DNA of 64,000 nucleotides from Gammaproteobacteria bacterium (GTDB lineage Bacteria; Pseudomonadota; Gammaproteobacteria; Ga0077536): the NCBI GenBank assembly GCA_024235015.1, contig JACKNG010000006.1:248001-312000 (forward strand). Direction: 5' to 3'. Position 1 is the first letter of the stretch; every line of letters starts with the position of its first letter. Shown piece after piece: positions 45,077 through 60,334 of this stretch. A model generated the notes under the pieces. It searched no databases. It worked only from the letters and a program-made list of their open reading frames with translations, and was not told where the DNA came from. The position numbers and the translations under genes are program-made.

Positions 45077-45549
45077 CTACTCGTAGCGGACGGCGAGGAT
45101 CTCGTATTCGATCTCACCGCCCGGGGCATTGACGACGGCCGTATCACCCGCGCTCTTGCCGATCAGGGCGCGCGCCACCGGGGAATTGACCGAGACCAGC
45201 CCGGCCTTTATGTCGGCTTCGTCTTCACCAACGATGCGGTACTCGACCTCGTCGTCACTGGCCACGTTGCACAGCTCGACGGTGGCGCCGAAGATGATCT
45301 TGCCGCCGGCATCGATCTTGGTCACGTCGATGATCTCGGCGTTGGACAGCTTGCCCTCGATATCGGCAATGCGTCCCTCGTTGAAGCTCTGCTGCTCACG
45401 CGCGGCGTGGTACTCGGCATTTTCCTTCAGGTCGCCATGCGCGCGTGCCTCGGCGATGGCCGCCGTGATCCGCGGCCGGTCCTCGGTCTTGCGTCGTTGC
45501 AGCTCTTCCCGCAAACGTTGTGCCCCGCGTGCGGTCATCGGTGTCTTGT

Positions 45550-45553
<4 letters not shown>
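45077..45553 (-). CDS. greA: Transcription elongation factor GreA
   Basis: 158 residues, exactly the usual length. GreA enters the RNA polymerase secondary channel and triggers cleavage of backtracked RNA. The N-terminal coiled coil ([40 protein letters not shown]) carries the acidic tip residues, and the C-terminal domain shows [20 protein letters not shown] and [19 protein letters not shown] 45553 overlaps the carB stop (ATGA), so translation is coupled to carbamoyl-phosphate synthetase, an arrangement known from Pseudomonas. Confidence 0.97.
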
Positions 45554-48759
<3,206 letters not shown>

Positions 48760-48764
48760 CGGGG

Positions 48765-49907
48765 TCAGTCACGGGCAGCCATGAGGTCGATGAAATGATC
48801 GAACAGCGGCTGCACGTCGTGCGGCCCCGGGCTCGCTTCGGGATGGCCCTGGAAGCCGAACGCCGGGTGGTCGCGGTGATGAACGCCCTGCAGGCTGCCG
48901 TCGAACAGCGAGACATGGGTTGGCGCCAGGGTTGCCGGCAGCGACGTCTCGTCGACGGCGAAGCCATGGTTCTGGCTGGTGATGAACACGCGACCACTGG
49001 AGAGTTCCTTGACCGGGTGGTTGGCGCCATGGTGACCGAACTTCATCTTCACCGTGCGCGCACCGCAGGCCAGCGCCAGCAGCTGGTGGCCGAGACAGAT
49101 GCCGAACACCGGCAGGCCGTGATCGACCAGGGTCGCGATCGCGCGGATGGCGTAGTCGCAGGGCTCTGGGTCTCCCGGGCCATTGGAGAGGAATACGCCG
49201 TGCGGGGCGCGCTCGAGCACGGCCTCGGCCGGCGTCGTCGCCGGCACCACTTCGATGTCGCAACCGCGGTCAGCGAGCAGGCGCAGGATGTTGTGCTTGA
49301 CGCCGAAATCGTAGGCGACGACGCGCCAGCGCCGCGTGCCCCCCGCGGTATAGCGGTTACCCTCCAGCTGCCAGCTGCCGGCCTGCCAGGGATAGGTCTC
49401 GGCGGTGGTCACCTCGCGCGCGAGGTCGGCACCGGCCAGGCCGCCGAAGGCGCGCGCCCGCGCCACCGCGTCGGCGGGGCTGACACCGGCGCCGGCCGCG
49501 ACACACCCCCCCTGGGCGCCCTGTTCGCGCAGGATGCGGGTCAGCTTGCGGGTATCGATCTCGGCAATGCCGACGATACCGCGGGCACGCAGGAAATCGC
49601 CGAGCGAGGCCTCCGCGCGGAAGCTGCTGACCACGCTCGAGGCATCGCGTACCACCAGGCCGGCAGCGAACGAGCGCGTCGCTTCGACGTCGAGGCTGTT
49701 GGTGCCGGTGTTACCGATGTGGGGATAGGTAAGCGTGACGATCTGCCGCGCGTAGGACGGATCGGTGACGATCTCCTGGTAGCCGGTGATGGCGGTGTTG
49801 AACACCACCTCGCCGACCCCGACTCCCTCGGAACCGATTGAAATTCCTTCGAAAACTGTCCCGTCTGCGAGAGCTAGAACGGCTGATTGATGCACATTGC
49901 CACCCAT
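48765..49907 (-). CDS. carA: Carbamoyl-phosphate synthase small subunit
   Basis: 380 residues. CarA hydrolyses glutamine and channels ammonia to CarB. The N-terminal domain has [18 protein letters not shown] and [20 protein letters not shown]. The class I glutaminase has the Cys in [15 protein letters not shown] (about residue 270), and His/Glu in [18 protein letters not shown] 49907 gives [16 protein letters not shown]; a GTG four codons later is possible. There is no good ribosome-binding site, and a stem-loop lies 8 bases upstream, which may control access to the start. Confidence 0.97.
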   Translation of the reverse strand: MGGNVHQSAVLALADGTVFEGISIGSEGVGVGEVVFNTAITGYQEIVTDPSYARQIVTLTYPHIGNTGTNSLDVEATRSFAAGLVVRDASSVVSSFRAEASLGDFLRARGIVGIAEIDTRKLTRILREQGAQGGCVAAGAGVSPADAVARARAFGGLAGADLAREVTTAETYPWQAGSWQLEGNRYTAGGTRRWRVVAYDFGVKHNILRLLADRGCDIEVVPATTPAEAVLERAPHGVFLSNGPGDPEPCDYAIRAIATLVDHGLPVFGICLGHQLLALACGARTVKMKFGHHGANHPVKELSSGRVFITSQNHGFAVDETSLPATLAPTHVSLFDGSLQGVHHRDHPAFGFQGHPEASPGPHDVQPLFDHFIDLMAARD

Positions 49908-49915
49908 ACATGCAA

Positions 49916-49946
49916 AGCGGGAGTCAGCCCGTTGACTGCTCCCGCT
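49916..49946 (-). promoter_or_regulatory. Stem-loop just upstream of carA
   Basis: On the minus strand AGCGGGAG-C-AGTCA pairs with TGACT-CCCGCT around a 6-base loop and is followed by TTTGC; one base is bulged. It ends 8 bases before the carA ATG. It could be the terminator of the upstream oxidoreductase gene, an attenuator for carAB, or a site that hides the start codon region. The 115-base gap shows no other feature. Confidence 0.5.
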
Positions 49947-50022
49947 CGATGGTCGCGGATTGTACTTGAGCCCGCCGCCCGATGGAACGGCTGGTCGCCG
50001 GCGGGGCGCGCCGGCACCGTCC

Positions 50023-50994
50023 TCAGGAGCCGTGATGCGGGGCCAGCGGCACGGCGCGGTGGCGCGTGATGCGATAACTGATCTCGATGGCCAGTTCGAG
50101 CGCCCGCTTGCCGTCCTCGCCGCTCACTTCGGGGGCCTGGTCGTGGCGGACGGCGTGCACGAACGAGTAGATTTCGTCCATGAGGACGTCGACCCCGCCG
50201 GCGCTGGCGCTAGCGAAGACGATTTCAGTGGCCGCCTCGCGCGCTTGGCCGTTGTCGAACACGCCACGGTGCAGTTCGTGGTTGGTGTAGTCGAGTTCGA
50301 GGTAACCGTCGTCCTCGATCACCTTCATGGTCCGCGTGGGCTCCTGCGAGACCCGGCTCGCCGCCAGCTCGGCGACCAGGCCGCTGTCGAACTCGATGCG
50401 GGCATGGGCGATGTCGACGTTCTCGGTGATGACCGCCGTCCCCGACGACTGCACGCTGCGCACTGGCCCGTCGGCGAGCGACAGCACGATGTCGATGTCG
50501 TGGATCATGAGGTCGAGCACCACGTCGACCTCGGTGCCGCGGGTCTTGTAGGCGCTGAAACGCTGGGTTTCGATCCGCCGCGGCTGGCGCACATGGTGGC
50601 GCAGGGCACGTACGACCGGGTTGAAGCGCTCGAGATGCCCGACCTGCAACACCAGGCCGCGAGCGGTGGCGAGCGAAATCAGCGCTTCGGCCTGCTCGAC
50701 GCGCTCGGTGACCGGCTTCTCGACCAGCACGTGGACACCCGCCTCGAGGCAGTCGCGGGCGATGTCGAAATGATTGGCGGGCGGCACGACGATCGAAACC
50801 AGGTCGAGGTCGGGCAGCGCTTCGCGATAGTCGGTGATCGCCCGCGTGGCGTACTTGCCGGCGATTTCGAGCGCCCGCGCGTGATCGGTGTCGACTACGG
50901 CGACCAGCTCGACGTCCGGGCACGCCGCGTACTTCTGGGCGTGGAAGTTACCGAGATAGCCAACCCCGATGACGGCCGCGCGAAGCTTGCGCAT
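50023..50994 (-). CDS. Gfo/Idh/MocA-family NAD(P)-dependent oxidoreductase
   Basis: 323 residues. N-terminal Rossmann fold with [20 protein letters not shown] and [20 protein letters not shown]; central [18 protein letters not shown] with the typical EKP motif; C-terminal domain with [20 protein letters not shown] containing the HDID signature. Such enzymes oxidise sugars, sugar nucleotides or inositols. The VGYLGxFHAxKYA pattern recalls UDP-GlcNAc 3-dehydrogenase (GnnA) relatives linked to lipid A, but this is a low-confidence guess and no partner aminotransferase is nearby. ATG 50994 is chosen over a GTG three codons upstream. It sits between dapB and carA, not a usual resident there. Confidence 0.88.
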   Translation of the reverse strand: MRKLRAAVIGVGYLGNFHAQKYAACPDVELVAVVDTDHARALEIAGKYATRAITDYREALPDLDLVSIVVPPANHFDIARDCLEAGVHVLVEKPVTERVEQAEALISLATARGLVLQVGHLERFNPVVRALRHHVRQPRRIETQRFSAYKTRGTEVDVVLDLMIHDIDIVLSLADGPVRSVQSSGTAVITENVDIAHARIEFDSGLVAELAASRVSQEPTRTMKVIEDDGYLELDYTNHELHRGVFDNGQAREAATEIVFASASAGGVDVLMDEIYSFVHAVRHDQAPEVSGEDGKRALELAIEISYRITRHRAVPLAPHHGS

Positions 50995-51224
50995 CGCTGT
51001 CACCCGGCGTGTTCGCGGGCTGGTGGGAAATTGCTACGGAGGGCGTGCGCGACATTGCGCGCCAGTCTGCGGTCCGCGTTTATCCGCATGAACTCCGTCC
51101 TCGTCTAGCGCATGCGCGCACAATCTGCCTCGCGACGTCGTTGACCAGGCTGCCAGATGGCGCCGGGCCGCGGACAGGGGCGCTCGCAGTATAGCGGATC
51201 GGAATCCTGCGTACGGTTGCGTGG

Positions 51225-52049
<825 letters not shown>

Positions 52050-53177
52050 TCAGGAGAACTTCATGTCTTCGAAGAATTTCTTCACACCGTCCAGCCACGA
52101 GGTGGCCTGCGGGTTGTGCTTGTCGCCACCACCGCTGAGGGTGTCGCCGAACTTGCGCAGCAATTCCTTCTGCTCCTTGCTCAGGTTGACCGGTGTCTCC
52201 ACCGCGACGCGGCAGATCAGGTCGCCGACGCCGCCGCCACGCACCGAGCGTACGCCCTTGCCGCGCAATCGGAACATCTTGCCGGACTGCGTCTCCGGCG
52301 GGATCTTGAGAATCACCCGGCCTTCGAGCGTCGGCACCTCGAGTTCACCGCCGAGCGCGGCGGTGACGAAATCGATCGGCACGTCGCAGTGGAGATCGTT
52401 CTCGTCGCGCTGGAAGATGGGGTGGGCGCGAACGACGACGTTGACGTAGAGGTCGCCGGGCGGGCCGCCGTTCTGCCCCGGCTCGCCTTCGCCGCTGAGG
52501 CGAATGCGGTCACCGCTGTCGACGCCGGCGGGCACCTTGACGGCAATGGTCTTGTTGCCGCGCGCCTTGCCCGAACCGCCACAGGTGTTGCAAGGGTCGC
52601 TGACCGTCTTGCCGGTGCCGCGACAACGCGGGCAGGTCTGCTGGACGGAGAAGAAACCCTGCTGCATGCGCACCTGGCCGACGCCGCCGCAGGTACCGCA
52701 GGTCTCCGGCGCGCGGCCGCTGCGCGAGCCCTTGCCGTCGCAGGTCTCGCATTCGACCAGCGTGGGGATGCGGATCTTGACCTCGGTGCCCGAGACCGCC
52801 TCCTCGAGACTCATTTCGAGGTCGTAACGCAGGTCGGCACCGCGATAGGCACGGGTGCCACCGCGGCCACCGGCACCGAAGATATCGCCGAAGACACTGT
52901 CGAAAATGTCGCCGAAACCGCTCGGCCCACCGCCGAAACCACCACCCGAAGGGTCGACCCCGGCGTGGCCGAACTGGTCGTAGGCGCTGCGTTTCTGGCG
53001 ATCGTTGAGAACCTCGAAAGCCTCCTTGACCTCCTTGAAGGTCTCCTCGGCCTCGGCATCACCCGGATTGCGATCCGGGTGGTACTTCATCGCCAGCCGC
53101 CGGTAGGCCTTCTTCAGATCGGCCTCGGTGGCGTCACGTGCGACGCCGAGCACCTCGTAGTAATCGCGCTTGGCCAT
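52050..53177 (-). CDS. dnaJ: Chaperone protein DnaJ
   Basis: 375 residues. J domain (1-70) with [20 protein letters not shown] and the HPD tripeptide in [11 protein letters not shown]; Gly/Phe-rich linker (about 75-110); four zinc-binding repeats [24 protein letters not shown] and CNTCGGSG; C-terminal substrate domain with [20 protein letters not shown] and [15 protein letters not shown]. DnaJ delivers clients to DnaK and stimulates its ATPase. ATG start. Separated from dnaK by 124 bases with a strong hairpin. Confidence 0.98.
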   Translation of the reverse strand: MAKRDYYEVLGVARDATEADLKKAYRRLAMKYHPDRNPGDAEAEETFKEVKEAFEVLNDRQKRSAYDQFGHAGVDPSGGGFGGGPSGFGDIFDSVFGDIFGAGGRGGTRAYRGADLRYDLEMSLEEAVSGTEVKIRIPTLVECETCDGKGSRSGRAPETCGTCGGVGQVRMQQGFFSVQQTCPRCRGTGKTVSDPCNTCGGSGKARGNKTIAVKVPAGVDSGDRIRLSGEGEPGQNGGPPGDLYVNVVVRAHPIFQRDENDLHCDVPIDFVTAALGGELEVPTLEGRVILKIPPETQSGKMFRLRGKGVRSVRGGGVGDLICRVAVETPVNLSKEQKELLRKFGDTLSGGGDKHNPQATSWLDGVKKFFEDMKFS

Positions 53178-53247
53178 GCCTGCCCTGTTCGTGGTTGCCG
53201 CTTACCGACAGCGCCAGGGGCCGGGATTTCAGGACCCCGGCAAAGCA

Positions 53248-53282
53248 CGAGCCCGGGCAGGCTCCACGCCTGGCCGGGCTCG
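53248..53282 (-). terminator. Strong hairpin between dnaK and dnaJ
   Basis: Arms CGAGCCCGGGCAGGC and GCCTGGCCGGGCTCG give a nearly perfect 15-base-pair stem with a 5-base loop, 19 bases after the dnaK stop. A second weaker GCCGGG/CCCCGGC stem follows. No U-run is present, so it may reduce, not abolish, dnaJ expression relative to dnaK, or protect the dnaK message. Confidence 0.5.
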
Positions 53283-53301
53283 CAGTCCTGGTTCGCTGGT
53301 G

Positions 53302-55236
<1,935 letters not shown>

Positions 55237-55324
55237 GATGTGCCTCTGGTCAGTTGTCCTGTGACGGGCTCCGCCGGGGAGCCCACGTCGATTGCGGGGT
55301 TAATTGGGGCCCGCGGGGGCCAAT

Positions 55325-55879
55325 TCAAGACCCGCCCGTCTTGGCCACGACGACCAGCGCGGGACGCAGCAGCCGTTCGTTCAGCTTGTAGCCCTTCTGC
55401 ATGACCCGAATGACCGTGCCGGGCGGGTGCTCGGCGCTCTCTTCCATGGTCATGGCCTGGTGGTGCTCGGGGTCGAACGGCTGGCCGTGCGGTTCGATGG
55501 CGCTGACCGCGAGCTTGTCGAAGAAGTCGGCGAAGGCCTTGGCGGTCAACTCCATGCCCTGGCGCAGCGAATCGATGTCGGTGGCGTGCTCGGCCGCGTC
55601 GAGACCGAGGTCGATACTGTCTTTGACCGGGATGAGTTCGTGCACGAAGCGCTCCTGGCCGTACTTGTGCGCGGCCTCGACATCGCGCTCGGCGCGCTTG
55701 CGAACGTTGTCCATCTCCGCGCGGGCACGCAGGAGTTCGTCCTTCAAGCTGTCGACCTGGGCGCTCAGCGCCGCGATCTCGGCCTGCTCGGCCGACCCGG
55801 CCTGCGGCGTGGTGTCAGCGGCAGCGGACTCCGCGTCGGCGGCGCGTGCGCCGTCTTCTGCTACTTCTTCGTCGTTCAC
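55325..55879 (-). CDS. grpE: Nucleotide exchange factor GrpE
   Basis: 184 residues. GrpE opens DnaK to release ADP. Acidic, disordered N-terminus; long coiled coil (about 35-90: AEIAALSAQVDSLKDELLRA, RAEMDNVRKRAERDVEAAHK); conserved FVHELIPVKDSIDLGLDAA, GQPFDPEHHQAMTM, PGTVIRVMQKGYKLNERLL and RPALVVVAK. A GTG start (55879) is chosen because AGGG lies 7 bases upstream and the protein has family length; a farther upstream GTG (55942) would add 21 residues overlapping the hrcA 3' spacer. Confidence 0.95.
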   Translation of the reverse strand: MNDEEVAEDGARAADAESAAADTTPQAGSAEQAEIAALSAQVDSLKDELLRARAEMDNVRKRAERDVEAAHKYGQERFVHELIPVKDSIDLGLDAAEHATDIDSLRQGMELTAKAFADFFDKLAVSAIEPHGQPFDPEHHQAMTMEESAEHPPGTVIRVMQKGYKLNERLLRPALVVVAKTGGS

Positions 55880-55977
55880 GATAAGCCCTTGATTTTCAAT
55901 ATCCAGCACCCGCGATGCGGGCGAAGTGGCCAAATGCCGCACGGCCTGCGCGGCCAGACAGCGGGGTCAGTTGCGGT

Positions 55978-57030
55978 TCAGTTCCTGGAATTCAAGGCCA
56001 TGCTGAGCATCTTGGCCGTCAGGTCGACGATCGGGATCACCCGCTCGTACTCCATGCGCGTCGGGCCGATGACGCCGAGCACGCCCAGCGTGCGGTTGTC
56101 GTCGGTGTAGGGCGAAGTCACGATCGAGCACTGGTCGAGGACTTCGTAGCCGGATTCCTCACCGATGAAGATCTGTACCCCGCTCGCGTTGAGCGCCTGG
56201 TCCAGGAGGTGGAGTATATCGCGCTTCTGGTTGAAGGCCTCGAACAGGGAACGGAGCTTTTCGATGTCCGAAAGCTCGGTCTTGTCCATCAGGTTGGTCT
56301 CGCCCGCGAGCACGTAGTCCTTGGGCCGCTCGCCGTCGCCGAACAATTGCTGGGACATCTCGATGACCAGGGCCATGAGCTGGTCCATCTCCGCGCGGGT
56401 GTCGGCCATCTCCTGGATCAGGCGCTGTTTCACCGCTTCGATGTCGCGCCCGGCGAAAGCCGAGTTGAGATAGTTCGCCGCCTGGGTCAGCTCGCTCTGG
56501 CTGTAGGCGCGGTTGGTCTTGACGATACGGTTTTCGACCTCGCGGTCGTTGGTGACCAGGATGGCGAGCACGCGGTTGTCGTTGAGGGAGAGGAATTCGA
56601 CCTGGCGCAGCGCGCGCCGCTCGACGACGGGGATCATCACCAGGCCGGCGAGGCGCGTGATTTCGGAGAGCATGCGCGAGGTGCTGCCGAGCAGCGCCTG
56701 GATGTCGTCTTCGCCGGTCAGCGAGGATTCCATGCGCCGGACGTCGTCCGCGCTCAGCCCACGGAAAGTCACCAGGGAATCGACGAACAGGCGGTAACCG
56801 AGTGCAGTCGGCACGCGGCCGGCCGAGGTGTGCGGGGCGCGGATGAGACCGAGGTCCTCGAGATCGGCCATGACGTTCCTGATCGTCGCCGGGCTGAGAT
56901 CGAGACGCGAATCGCGCGCCAGCGTGCGCGAGCCGACCGGCTGGCCGTCGGCGATATAGCGCTCCACCAGCACGCGGAACAGGTACTGCGCGCGCTCGTT
57001 CAGGCGAATCTCGTTGTGTCCCTTAGTCAT
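55978..57030 (-). CDS. hrcA: Heat-inducible transcription repressor HrcA
   Basis: 350 residues. N-terminal winged helix (LNERAQYLFRVLVERYIADG, QPVGSRTLARDSRLDLSPAT, RNVMADLEDLGLIRAPHTSA), central GAF-like domain, and the C-terminal DQCSIVTSPYTDDNRTLGVL with GVIGPTRMEYERVIPIVDL. HrcA normally binds CIRCE (TTAGCACTC-N9-GAGTGCTAA) to repress chaperone genes, but I see no CIRCE in the spacers of this cluster. ATG 57030 is chosen; an in-frame ATG at 57054 with AAGG 5 bases upstream is a real alternative (358 residues). Divergent from nadK, and upstream of grpE. Confidence 0.95.
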   Translation of the reverse strand: MTKGHNEIRLNERAQYLFRVLVERYIADGQPVGSRTLARDSRLDLSPATIRNVMADLEDLGLIRAPHTSAGRVPTALGYRLFVDSLVTFRGLSADDVRRMESSLTGEDDIQALLGSTSRMLSEITRLAGLVMIPVVERRALRQVEFLSLNDNRVLAILVTNDREVENRIVKTNRAYSQSELTQAANYLNSAFAGRDIEAVKQRLIQEMADTRAEMDQLMALVIEMSQQLFGDGERPKDYVLAGETNLMDKTELSDIEKLRSLFEAFNQKRDILHLLDQALNASGVQIFIGEESGYEVLDQCSIVTSPYTDDNRTLGVLGVIGPTRMEYERVIPIVDLTAKMLSMALNSRN

Positions 57031-57070
57031 GCCGATAGAACCACGGTATCGCATTGACCTTATTGCAAAA

Positions 57071-57098
57071 AATCTACCACCGAAAGAGGCACGCGCAA
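57071..57098 (-). promoter_or_regulatory. Candidate hrcA promoter
   Basis: On the minus strand TTGCGC (57098-57093) and TAGATT (57076-57071) are separated by 16 bases. A start near 57064 would give a short leader. The match is modest, and no sigma-32 type CCCCAT box or CIRCE is seen here. Confidence 0.3.
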
Positions 57099-57169
57099 AA
57101 TCCGCGTTGCTGCGCTCGGAGCCGGGATGCTATTTTCCGCACGCCCTTCGTCAAGGACCCCTCATCACC

Positions 57170-58042
57170 ATGTTCAGGCGCATCGGGATCGTGTCGAAAC
57201 CGCACGAACCGGCGGTCAAAGACGCCCTCGCGAGCGTCCTGCGGGTCCTCGAGGAACGCCGCTGCGACATTGTCATCGATGCCGGCGCGGACACCCACGG
57301 CCTGGCCGCCGCCTACCCGCGGGTGGCTGCCGAGAACCTGCCCCAGCACTGTGACCTGGTGATCTCGATCGGTGGTGACGGCACCCTGCTGCAGTGCGCG
57401 GGGCACATCTACCCACGTGAGGTCGCGCTGCTCGGAATCAACCTCGGCCGGCTCGGCTTCCTCACCGATCTGCCGCCGACCGGCCTCGATGCCAGCCTCG
57501 CCGCGGTACTCGATGGTCACCACGTGATCGAGAATCGTACCGTGCTGGGCTGTGAGGTCATTCGCGCCGGCGAGGTCGTTGCCAGCGACCACGGCCTCAA
57601 CGACATCGTCGTGCAGAAATGGAACACCGCGCGCCTGATCTCGCTCAATACCTACGTCGACGGCAAGTTCCTCCACGCCCAGCGCTCCGACGGCATGATC
57701 GTGGCGACCCCCACGGGCTCCACCGCCTACGCCCTCTCGGGCGGCGGCCCGATTCTCGATCCCGGCGCCCATGCCCTGGTGCTCGTGCCGATCTGCCCGC
57801 ATACCCTGACCAACCGCCCGATCGTGGTCAGCGCCGCGGCGACCATCGAGATCCACATCGCCACCGATCGTGACGACGAGTCCCGCGTCACCTGCGACGG
57901 CAACTCGATCCGCGAACTGCTGCCCGGTGATCGCGTGCGGGTATTCCGCCGCGAACAGTCGATCCGCCTCGTCCACCCCGCGCACCACGACCACTTCGCC
58001 ACGCTGCGCGCCAAGCTCGACTGGGGCCGCGATCCTTGCTGA
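57170..58042 (+). CDS. nadK: NAD kinase
   Basis: 290 residues. Phosphorylates NAD to NADP. Marks: FRRIGIVSKPHEPAVKDALA, the diacylglycerol-kinase-like motif ISIGGDGTLLQCAG (GGDGT at residues 68-72), LGINLGRLGFLTDLPP, MIVATPTGSTAYALSGGGPI and VLVPICPHTLTNRPIVV. ATG 57170 with AAGGA about 12 bases upstream. Divergent from hrcA; the recN start overlaps its last seven bases, as in other proteobacteria. Confidence 0.97.
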   Translation: MFRRIGIVSKPHEPAVKDALASVLRVLEERRCDIVIDAGADTHGLAAAYPRVAAENLPQHCDLVISIGGDGTLLQCAGHIYPREVALLGINLGRLGFLTDLPPTGLDASLAAVLDGHHVIENRTVLGCEVIRAGEVVASDHGLNDIVVQKWNTARLISLNTYVDGKFLHAQRSDGMIVATPTGSTAYALSGGGPILDPGAHALVLVPICPHTLTNRPIVVSAAATIEIHIATDRDDESRVTCDGNSIRELLPGDRVRVFRREQSIRLVHPAHHDHFATLRAKLDWGRDPC

Positions 58043-59706
58043 CCCAGCTGACGGTCCGCAACCTGGTCGTCGTCAGTGAAATCGACGTCGAGTTCGAGCG
58101 CGGCCTGACCGTGCTGAGCGGCGAGACCGGCAGCGGCAAATCGATCCTGATCGAGGCCCTCGGCCTCGCACTCGGCGAACGCGCCGACAGCCAGCTGGTG
58201 CGATCCGGCACCGAGCGCGCCGAGATCGCGGCCTGCTTCGACCTCAGCGACCGCGCCGCGGCCCGCGACACCCTGCAGCGGCTCGATGCCGATCACGGCG
58301 ACGAATGCGTGCTGCGGCGGGTGGTCAGCCGCGACGGGCGTTCGCGGGCCTACGTCAACGGGGTCCCGGTAACGGTGCAGGCCCTGCACGAACTCGGCGG
58401 CCTGCTGGTCGACGTGCATTCGCAACACGCGAGCCTCGCCCTGCTCGAACGCGACACCCAGCGCACCCTCCTCGACGCCTTCGGCGAAACGGGGCGGGAA
58501 TGCCGCCAGGTGCAGACGACGTACGCCGCCTGGCGCGAAACCCAGGACCGCCTGCAGGCGCTCGAACGTGATGGCCAGGACCGCGCCCGTCTCGAACTGC
58601 TTCGTTACCAGGTCGAGGAACTCGAGGCCGTACGGCTCGACGAGGCCGAACTCGCCGGTATCGAGGACGAACACCGCCGCCTGGCCAACAGCGCGTCGAT
58701 ACTCGAAGAGTGCACTGCCGTCCGGGCAGCCCTCGACGACGACGACAGCGGCGCGGGCAATGCCCTGCGCGCGGCACTCGCCCATGCACGCGGCCTGCGC
58801 CGGCTCGCGCCGGAAGCGGCCAACCTGGTCACCGCGCTGGAACAGGCCGCGGTCGCCTGCGAGGAAGCGGGCGACGAGCTCGGTCGCCTCGAGCACAGCC
58901 TCGCCGCCGATCCGGCGCGGCTGGAGCGTATCGACCGCCGCCTCGCCGAGTTGCACTCGCTGGCGCGCAAGCACCAGGTGAACCTCGGCGAGCTGGCCAC
59001 ACATGCCGCGACGCTCGCCGCCGAGTTGGCTGGCCTCGAGAATCTTGCCGGCGACCAGGTGAAGCTGCGGGAACGCCTGGAGGAACAGCTGGCGGCCTAC
59101 GACAAGGCCGCTGCCGCCCTCACCCGCGCCCGCCAGCGCGCCGGCCGCGCCATGGCCAAGGACATCGGTGCGCGCCTGCGCGAACTCGGCATTCCCCATG
59201 CACACTTCGAAGTCGGCCTGGCAACCGCGCGCGAGAGCACCCCGCAGGTCCACGGGCGCGATCGCGTCGAGTTCCTGGTCTCGACCAACCCGGCACAACC
59301 GCCGGCGGCGCTGGGCAAGGTCGCCTCGGGCGGCGAATTGTCGCGGATCGGTCTCGCCATCCAGGCTGCCACGGCCCGCCACAACGGCGTGCCGGTGGTG
59401 GTATATGACGAGGTCGACACCGGCATCGGCGGCAACACCGCCAACATCGTCGGGCGCAACCTGCGCGAGGTCGCGCGCCACTGCCAGGTCGTCTGCATCA
59501 CCCACTCACCCCAGGTGGCGAGCGCCGGCGATCATCATCTACGCGTGGACAAGCGCGTGGTGGACGGCCAGGCCGAAACGGTGCTGGAAGTGCTGGACGC
59601 CAGCGGTCGCGAGCAGGAAATCGCGCGCATGTTGGGTGCCGCGGCGGCCACCGCGCCGAGCGTGGAACACGCCCGCGACCTCATCGCCGGCGCGCGCCGG
59701 GAGTAG
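58036..59706 (+). CDS. recN: DNA repair protein RecN
   Basis: 556 residues, an SMC-like ATPase for double-strand break repair. Marks: Walker A in GETGSGKSILIEALGLALGE (residues 29-36), LVDVHSQHASLALLERDTQR, a long central coiled coil (about 150-370), signature LGKVASGGELSRIGLAIQAA, Walker B in VVVYDEVDTGIGGNTANIVG and VCITHSPQVASAGDHHLRVD. The start is a TTG at 58036 inside nadK (7-base overlap), giving MLTQLTVRNL, the common RecN N-terminus; no better start exists. It ends one base before the convergent fur stop. Confidence 0.96.
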   Translation: MLTQLTVRNLVVVSEIDVEFERGLTVLSGETGSGKSILIEALGLALGERADSQLVRSGTERAEIAACFDLSDRAAARDTLQRLDADHGDECVLRRVVSRDGRSRAYVNGVPVTVQALHELGGLLVDVHSQHASLALLERDTQRTLLDAFGETGRECRQVQTTYAAWRETQDRLQALERDGQDRARLELLRYQVEELEAVRLDEAELAGIEDEHRRLANSASILEECTAVRAALDDDDSGAGNALRAALAHARGLRRLAPEAANLVTALEQAAVACEEAGDELGRLEHSLAADPARLERIDRRLAELHSLARKHQVNLGELATHAATLAAELAGLENLAGDQVKLRERLEEQLAAYDKAAAALTRARQRAGRAMAKDIGARLRELGIPHAHFEVGLATARESTPQVHGRDRVEFLVSTNPAQPPAALGKVASGGELSRIGLAIQAATARHNGVPVVVYDEVDTGIGGNTANIVGRNLREVARHCQVVCITHSPQVASAGDHHLRVDKRVVDGQAETVLEVLDASGREQEIARMLGAAAATAPSVEHARDLIAGARRE

Positions 59707-59707
59707 G

Positions 59708-60133
59708 TCAGCCGCCGGATTTGGCCTTGTTGTCCCCACGCGGACGCACGTAGAGCACCAGGCTGTGATCCTCGAGATCGTAGCCATGGGCGGCGACGAT
59801 CTCGCGTTGGCGCCGCTCGATCTCCTCGTCGTAGAACTCGATCACCTCGCCGGTGTCTACCCGCACCATGTGGTCGTGGTGCTCCTCCTGGGCCATTTCG
59901 AACACCGCGTGGCCGCCGTCGAAATTGTGCCGTTGCACGAGGCCGGCGGTTTCGAACTGGGTCAGCACCCGGTAGATGGTGGCCAGGCCGACGTCCTCGC
60001 CGGCATCGATCAGGGCCTTGTAGACGTCCTCCGCGCTGAGATGGCGATCGCGTGAGCGATCGAGGATCTCGAGGATGCGCAGCCGCGGCAGGGTGGCCTT
60101 GAGTCCGGCTTTCTTGAGTTCTTGGGTATCCAT
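59708..60133 (-). CDS. fur: Ferric uptake regulator Fur, without cysteines
   Basis: 141 residues. Winged helix with KATLPRLRILEILDRSRDRH and GLATIYRVLTQFETAGLV, then the metal site EEHHDHMVRVDTGEVIEFYD (His85, His86, His88) and IERRQREIVAAHGYDLEDHS. With iron bound, Fur represses iron uptake genes. The protein has no cysteine at all: Arg91 and Thr94 stand where E. coli Fur has the structural zinc cysteines; Pseudomonas Fur keeps only one. ATG start. Divergent from bamE, the well-known fur-omlA arrangement; the 201-base gap holds possible -10 boxes for bamE. Confidence 0.96.
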   Translation of the reverse strand: MDTQELKKAGLKATLPRLRILEILDRSRDRHLSAEDVYKALIDAGEDVGLATIYRVLTQFETAGLVQRHNFDGGHAVFEMAQEEHHDHMVRVDTGEVIEFYDEEIERRQREIVAAHGYDLEDHSLVLYVRPRGDNKAKSGG

Positions 60134-60334
60134 GACGATGCGCGACGGGCCCGGTCGGTCTCTCTTGGGGCGGCCAAGGATAACAGCTTACCGCCCGCGC
60201 GCGGCCGTGTGCTACGATTGCCGGAGTCGCGGCTGCCGGTTCCGACAGGCCGCATAAACATTACAGCCGGTGTGATTATTCCCCGTCACATCCGCCATCC
60301 CGGCCCCGCGCCGCTAGAATCCGAATCCACCGTA

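Noticed and set aside
55237..55324. Inverted repeats in the grpE-dnaK gap as a CIRCE element
   Set aside because: The arms are GC-rich (GGGCTCC and AATTGG) and do not resemble TTAGCACTC.
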